Source of the DNA: Thermodesulfobacteriota bacterium
GTDB taxonomy: Bacteria; Desulfobacterota_D; UBA1144; Nemesobacterales; UBA2774
DNA length: 8,139 nucleotides
NCBI GenBank assembly: GCA_039028315.1
Contig: JBCCIH010000110.1
Span: 1-8,139 of the forward strand
Direction of reading: 5' to 3'
A program made the translations under genes and the position numbers. The notes beneath the pieces were generated by a model. That model ran no database searches and was not told where the DNA came from. It saw only the letters and a list, made by a program, of their open reading frames with translations. Positions 6,293-8,139 of the stretch are shown here, in pieces (the stretch's first letter is position 1; every line of letters starts with the position of its first letter).

Positions 6293-6641
6293 GCAGTTCC
6301 TTCACGACTGGGTCATTAGAAAAGTTCATGAGAAATATTCAAGAGATTACAGCAAAGTGCATATAAACCCGGGTGACGAGAAGAACTTTGAGTATAACGG
6401 CGAATATCCCGACATTGTTTTTGAGAACTACGAGCAGATTGTGATGATTGCTGAGGTTGAAACAAATGAGACAATCAATGAGCAAAGGGCTGAGAAGTGG
6501 AAAAAGCTCTCTGAATTAGGCGCAAAACTCACCCTGGTTGTGCCTAAAAATATGCAGAACCCGGCGCGCGATATATGCTGGAAAGCGGGTCTTGTAGCTA
6601 AGGTAAATATTGGCTCTTTTGATGTAAATTTAAGTTTATAG
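6273..6641 (+). CDS. Small hypothetical protein with a degenerate PD-(D/E)XK nuclease-like motif
   Basis: The 122-residue cytosolic protein starts within the end of nadK. ATG at 6273 is preferred to the longer GTG start at 6264 because GGGGTGA at 6261-6267 then serves as an SD five bases upstream. It opens with a helix (residues 5-24). The core EYPDIVFENYEQIVMIAEVE follows, with P46-D47 and E61-V-E63 on two adjacent predicted strands. Next come a charged helix with K75, K77 and K78 and a strand ending LTLVVP (86-91). That order of helix, PD strand, E-x-[K] strand, helix and VVP strand resembles the restriction-endonuclease-like fold, but the usual lysine of (D/E)XK is glutamate here. It may be an inactive or migrated-lysine member. 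Function is unknown, and the fold call is inference from motif order. The overlap with nadK suggests co-expression. Confidence 0.75.
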   Translation: MARSTDEQFLHDWVIRKVHEKYSRDYSKVHINPGDEKNFEYNGEYPDIVFENYEQIVMIAEVETNETINEQRAEKWKKLSELGAKLTLVVPKNMQNPARDICWKAGLVAKVNIGSFDVNLSL

Positions 6642-6739
6642 TATCAATTTCTTGCAGTTTCTGAGAAATCTTTTACCTTTATTATCACTTGAGAAGAGAT
6701 TTTTATTATAAAGCACAGAGTTGGACGGCAAGTTTTCAA

Positions 6740-6769
6740 TTGCTTACTTAATTAAGACCCCGATATCTT
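6740..6769 (+). promoter_or_regulatory. Weak candidate promoter with internal palindrome, upstream of glyA
   Basis: TTGCTT at 6740-6745 and TATCTT at 6764-6769 are 18 bases apart. Between them lies the perfect ten-base palindrome CTTAATTAAG at 6747-6756, which could be an operator. The spacer 6642-6823 is AT-rich with no other clear signal: no riboswitch-like structure and no strong GC-rich terminator. Both the promoter and operator readings are tentative. Confidence 0.25.
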
Positions 6770-6810
6770 GCTTATATTGCTAATGTTTGATAGGCTTTTC
6801 TCGACTTCAC

Positions 6811-6815
6811 GGAGG
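6811..6815 (+). promoter_or_regulatory. Shine-Dalgarno sequence of glyA
   Basis: GGAGG lies eight bases before ATG 6824 but only two before the alternative TTG at 6818. The spacing therefore decides for ATG 6824, giving MSILENLDP as the N-terminus. Confidence 0.8.
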
Positions 6816-6823
6816 TATTGTTC

Positions 6824-8071
6824 ATGTCCATTTTAGAGAATTTAGATCCTGAAATAGCTGGAATTATCAGATCTGAGACTGAGCGTCAGGAATATAAGCT
6901 CGAGCTCATAGCTTCTGAAAATTACGTAAGCGAGGCAGTGCTTGAAGCAGCGGGCTCAGTGCTTACTAACAAATATGCTGAAGGTCTGCCAGGGAAAAGA
7001 TACTACGGCGGCTGTGAGTATGTAGATATTGCTGAAGATATAGCCAGAGACAGAGCCAAAGAGCTATTTGGATGTGACGCAGTGAATGTTCAGCCGCACT
7101 CAGGCTCACAGGCTAATATGGCAGTTTATTTTGCCGCAATCCAGCCAGGGGACACAGTTTTAGGTATGAACCTTGCCCACGGCGGTCACCTTACGCACGG
7201 AAGCTCGGTTAATTTCTCAGGAAGGCTATTTAACATTGTGCCTTATGGCGTTACTGAAGATACGAATTTAATTGACTATGACGAAGTAAGAAAACTTGCG
7301 CTTGAGCACAACCCAAAATTGATTGTTGTTGGATGGAGCGCATATCCAAGAGATATAGATTTTTCTAAATTTAAAGAGATAGCAGATGAAGTCGGTGCGC
7401 TTCTAATGGCAGACATCGCTCACCCTGCAGGGCTTGTGGTGGCAGGGCTTTATTCAGACCCCATTCCTCACTGCGATTATGTGACCACTACTACTCATAA
7501 GACCTTAAGAGGACCAAGGGGTGGCATGATAATGATGAAAGAAGAGCATGCTAAGAAAGTAAACAGCAGAGTATTCCCCGGCTCACAGGGAGGCCCGCTA
7601 ATGCACACAATCGCAGCCAAAGCTGTCGCATTTAAAGAAGCGCTCAGCCCTGAATTTAAGGAGTATCAGGAGCAGATAGTTAAAAACGCAAAACACCTTG
7701 GAGAGTGCATGCTGGAGCACGGCTTTAACCTAGTCTCAGGCGGCACAGACAATCACCTTGTGCTTGTGGATCTAAGAGAAGCTGATCTGACGGGAAAACT
7801 AGCAGAAGACACACTTGAGAAAGCAGGAATTACAGTAAATAAAAATGCAATACCTTTCGACCCTCACCCACCTATGGTAACAAGCGGAATTAGAATCGGA
7901 ACCCCTGCGATCACCACAAGGGGAATGAAAGAGGAAGAGATGGAAGTTATCGCAGGGTTTATTAAAGAGGCCCTTGATAACACAGAAAACGATATTGTAC
8001 TTCAAAGAATAAAAGATGACGTTAGGGAGCTATGCAGTAAGTTTCCAATGTATAGCCACAGGCTCGTATAG
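6824..8071 (+). CDS. glyA: Serine hydroxymethyltransferase
   Basis: Cytosolic PLP enzyme that interconverts serine plus tetrahydrofolate with glycine plus 5,10-methylene-tetrahydrofolate, the main one-carbon source. The 415-residue protein is complete and of typical bacterial length (about 415-430). Marks in order are LIASENYVS (29-36), the YAEGLPGKRYYGGCEYVD block (51-68), HSGSQANMA (92-100) and HGGHLTHG (119-126). Further along are ADIAHPAGLV (196-205) with D197 for the pyridine nitrogen, TTTTHKTLRGPRGG (221-234) with K226 as the Schiff-base lysine, PGSQGGP (252-258), and GIRIGTPAITTRG (355-367) with the carboxylate-binding arginine. The start is set by GGAGG eight bases upstream. nrdR follows with no gap; glyA-nrdR adjacency, often continuing into riboflavin genes, is common in many bacteria. 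Confidence 0.97.
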   Translation: MSILENLDPEIAGIIRSETERQEYKLELIASENYVSEAVLEAAGSVLTNKYAEGLPGKRYYGGCEYVDIAEDIARDRAKELFGCDAVNVQPHSGSQANMAVYFAAIQPGDTVLGMNLAHGGHLTHGSSVNFSGRLFNIVPYGVTEDTNLIDYDEVRKLALEHNPKLIVVGWSAYPRDIDFSKFKEIADEVGALLMADIAHPAGLVVAGLYSDPIPHCDYVTTTTHKTLRGPRGGMIMMKEEHAKKVNSRVFPGSQGGPLMHTIAAKAVAFKEALSPEFKEYQEQIVKNAKHLGECMLEHGFNLVSGGTDNHLVLVDLREADLTGKLAEDTLEKAGITVNKNAIPFDPHPPMVTSGIRIGTPAITTRGMKEEEMEVIAGFIKEALDNTENDIVLQRIKDDVRELCSKFPMYSHRLV

Positions 8072-8139
8072 ATGAAATGCCCATTTTGCGCTAGCTTAGA
8101 AAGTAAGGTCATAGACTCTCGCCTGGGAAAGGAAGAGAC
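8072..8139 (+). CDS. nrdR: Transcriptional regulator NrdR, N-terminal part (truncated by window end)
   Basis: The 22 visible residues MKCPFCASLESKVIDSRLGKEE match the start of NrdR, the nucleotide-sensing repressor of ribonucleotide reductase genes. The first CxxC of its zinc ribbon (C3, C6) is present, and KVIDSR is a hallmark. The second CxxC, the ATP-cone domain and the C-terminus lie outside the window. The ATG is the base after the glyA stop (8069-8071), with no gap and no strong SD, so it is probably coupled to glyA translation. Family knowledge says NrdR binds paired NrdR boxes upstream of nrd operons; none is apparent in this window. Confidence 0.9.
   Translation, partial: MKCPFCASLESKVIDSRLGKEE

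Noticed and set aside
6647..6669. Hairpin with ATTTCT/AGAAAT stem after the small nadK-linked gene, as a terminator
   Set aside because: The six-base stem is almost all A/T with an 11-base loop and no clean T tract right after it, so it is too weak to call.
6642..6823. Glycine, SAM or folate riboswitch upstream of glyA
   Set aside because: I could not find the conserved cores or a stable multi-stem layout in this AT-rich spacer.

Overview
The window is an ordinary-looking stretch of an AT-leaning bacterial chromosome. The coding density is high, and starts are a mix of ATG and TTG with mostly good Shine-Dalgarno (SD) sequences. Gene content (chorismate synthase, RF2 with its frameshift site, NAD kinase, serine hydroxymethyltransferase next to nrdR, a class V aminotransferase) suggests a free-living Gram-negative of the Deltaproteobacteria/Desulfobacterota or Dadabacteria kind. 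That placement is an inference from gene order and protein flavour, not a demonstrated assignment. I see no IS element, phage gene, CRISPR array, tRNA or rRNA.

Layout. Bases 1-72 are the 3' end of a gene whose last residues resemble the C-terminus of an NAD-dependent sugar epimerase/dehydratase. A rightward group follows: aroC (114-1184), a small protein with a zinc-ribbon-like CxxC pair (1190-1546), a 96-residue protein of unknown function (1573-1863) and a CDF-family metal exporter (1927-2862). A leftward class V aminotransferase (2859-4001) meets the exporter tail to tail, the two stop codons sharing a TTAA. After a 245-base divergent spacer comes prfB (4247-5345), which carries the classic +1 programmed frameshift at CTT TGA C. 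It is followed by nadK (5423-6292, TTG start) and an overlapping small gene (6273-6641) with a degenerate PD-(D/E)XK-like motif. After a 182-base spacer comes glyA (6824-8071), and nrdR begins on the very next base and runs off the window.

How the genes relate. Most are housekeeping genes: aromatic amino acid synthesis, metal export, translation termination, NADP supply, one-carbon/serine-glycine metabolism and ribonucleotide-reductase control. The aminotransferase and GlyA both belong to the glycine/serine/glyoxylate network, but they are not in one operon. The best-supported special feature is the RF2 autoregulatory frameshift, which a simple ORF caller would miss and so mis-start the gene at 4302. 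The least explained parts are the three small genes (1190-1546, 1573-1863, 6273-6641). A possible leaderless aroC transcript and operator-like repeats before nadK and glyA are weaker observations. I found no convincing new multi-gene system.
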